From Gammaproteobacteria bacterium (lineage in GTDB: Bacteria > Pseudomonadota > Gammaproteobacteria > Steroidobacterales > Steroidobacteraceae), in contig JAQGOE010000170.1 of the NCBI GenBank assembly GCA_028293725.1, positions 1 through 15,819 on the forward strand: DNA of 15,819 nt, in the 5' to 3' direction. The notes below the pieces were generated by a model. That model saw only the letters and a list, made by a program, of their open reading frames with translations. It did not search any database and was not told where the DNA came from. Positions 15,760 to 15,819 of this stretch are shown one piece after another. Numbering within the stretch: the stretch's first letter is position 1; each line of letters opens with the position of its first letter. Both the position numbers and the translations under genes were made by a program.

Positions 15760-15819
15760 TCAGAAGCGTGGCAAGTCGGCGTGGGGAAGCTGCCCCGCGT
15801 GCACATGCATCTTGCCGTA
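15760..15819 (-). CDS. glcD: C-terminal end of glycolate oxidase subunit GlcD, cut by the window edge
   Basis: Reading the minus strand from the window edge gives 19 codons and TGA, ending KMHVHAGQLPHADLPRF. This matches the conserved GlcD tail (MHVH-GQLP---LPRF), and its place 3 nt upstream of glcE is the standard glcD-glcE order. GlcD is the FAD-linked catalytic subunit of glycolate oxidase. The rest of the gene lies beyond the window. Confidence 0.88.
   Translation of the reverse strand, partial: YGKMHVHAGQLPHADLPRF

Overview
The window is high-GC, densely coded bacterial DNA with 15 supportable protein-coding genes, two of them cut by the window edges. It contains no rRNA, tRNA, CRISPR array or recognisable insertion sequence. 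Codon use, the LysR and OmpR-type regulators, Tat and Sec leaders and the glycolate oxidase genes suggest a Pseudomonadota chromosome. A soil or freshwater gammaproteobacterium of the Steroidobacter kind is my best guess, but that is inference.

Region 1 (1-5945, + strand) is a tight run of four genes. They are a large c-type cytochrome with the planctomycete-type DUF1587/1595/1592/1588/1585 domain chain, a Tat-exported DUF1552 (HXXSHH) protein, a secreted ankyrin-repeat protein and a cytochrome b561-type membrane protein. Gaps are 27 nt, a 1-nt overlap and 3 nt, so they are probably one operon. The set looks like an envelope redox system of unknown substrate and is the best candidate here for an undescribed system. 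A hairpin at 5951-5980 separates it from a convergent cytochrome c'/c556-like gene.

Region 2 (6018-10759) holds that cytochrome, a LysR-type regulator with a TTG start and its own terminator, and a divergent pair encoding a two-subunit, Tat-exported molybdenum hydroxylase of the isoquinoline 1-oxidoreductase type (IorA/IorB-like). The 292-bp divergent spacer carries a T-N11-A dyad fitting a LysR operator, plus two short direct repeats.

Region 3 (10811-13684) is an OmpR-type response regulator overlapping its sensor histidine kinase by 14 nt, followed by a haloacid-dehalogenase-like HAD hydrolase.

Region 4 (13685-14586) is visibly AT-richer and holds two small membrane-protein genes of unknown function. 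It lies downstream of glcE, where glcF often sits in glcDEF operons.

Region 5 (14587-15819, - strand) is glcE, with an unusual 7-unit, 15-bp tandem repeat in its N-terminal coding part, and the last 19 codons of glcD.
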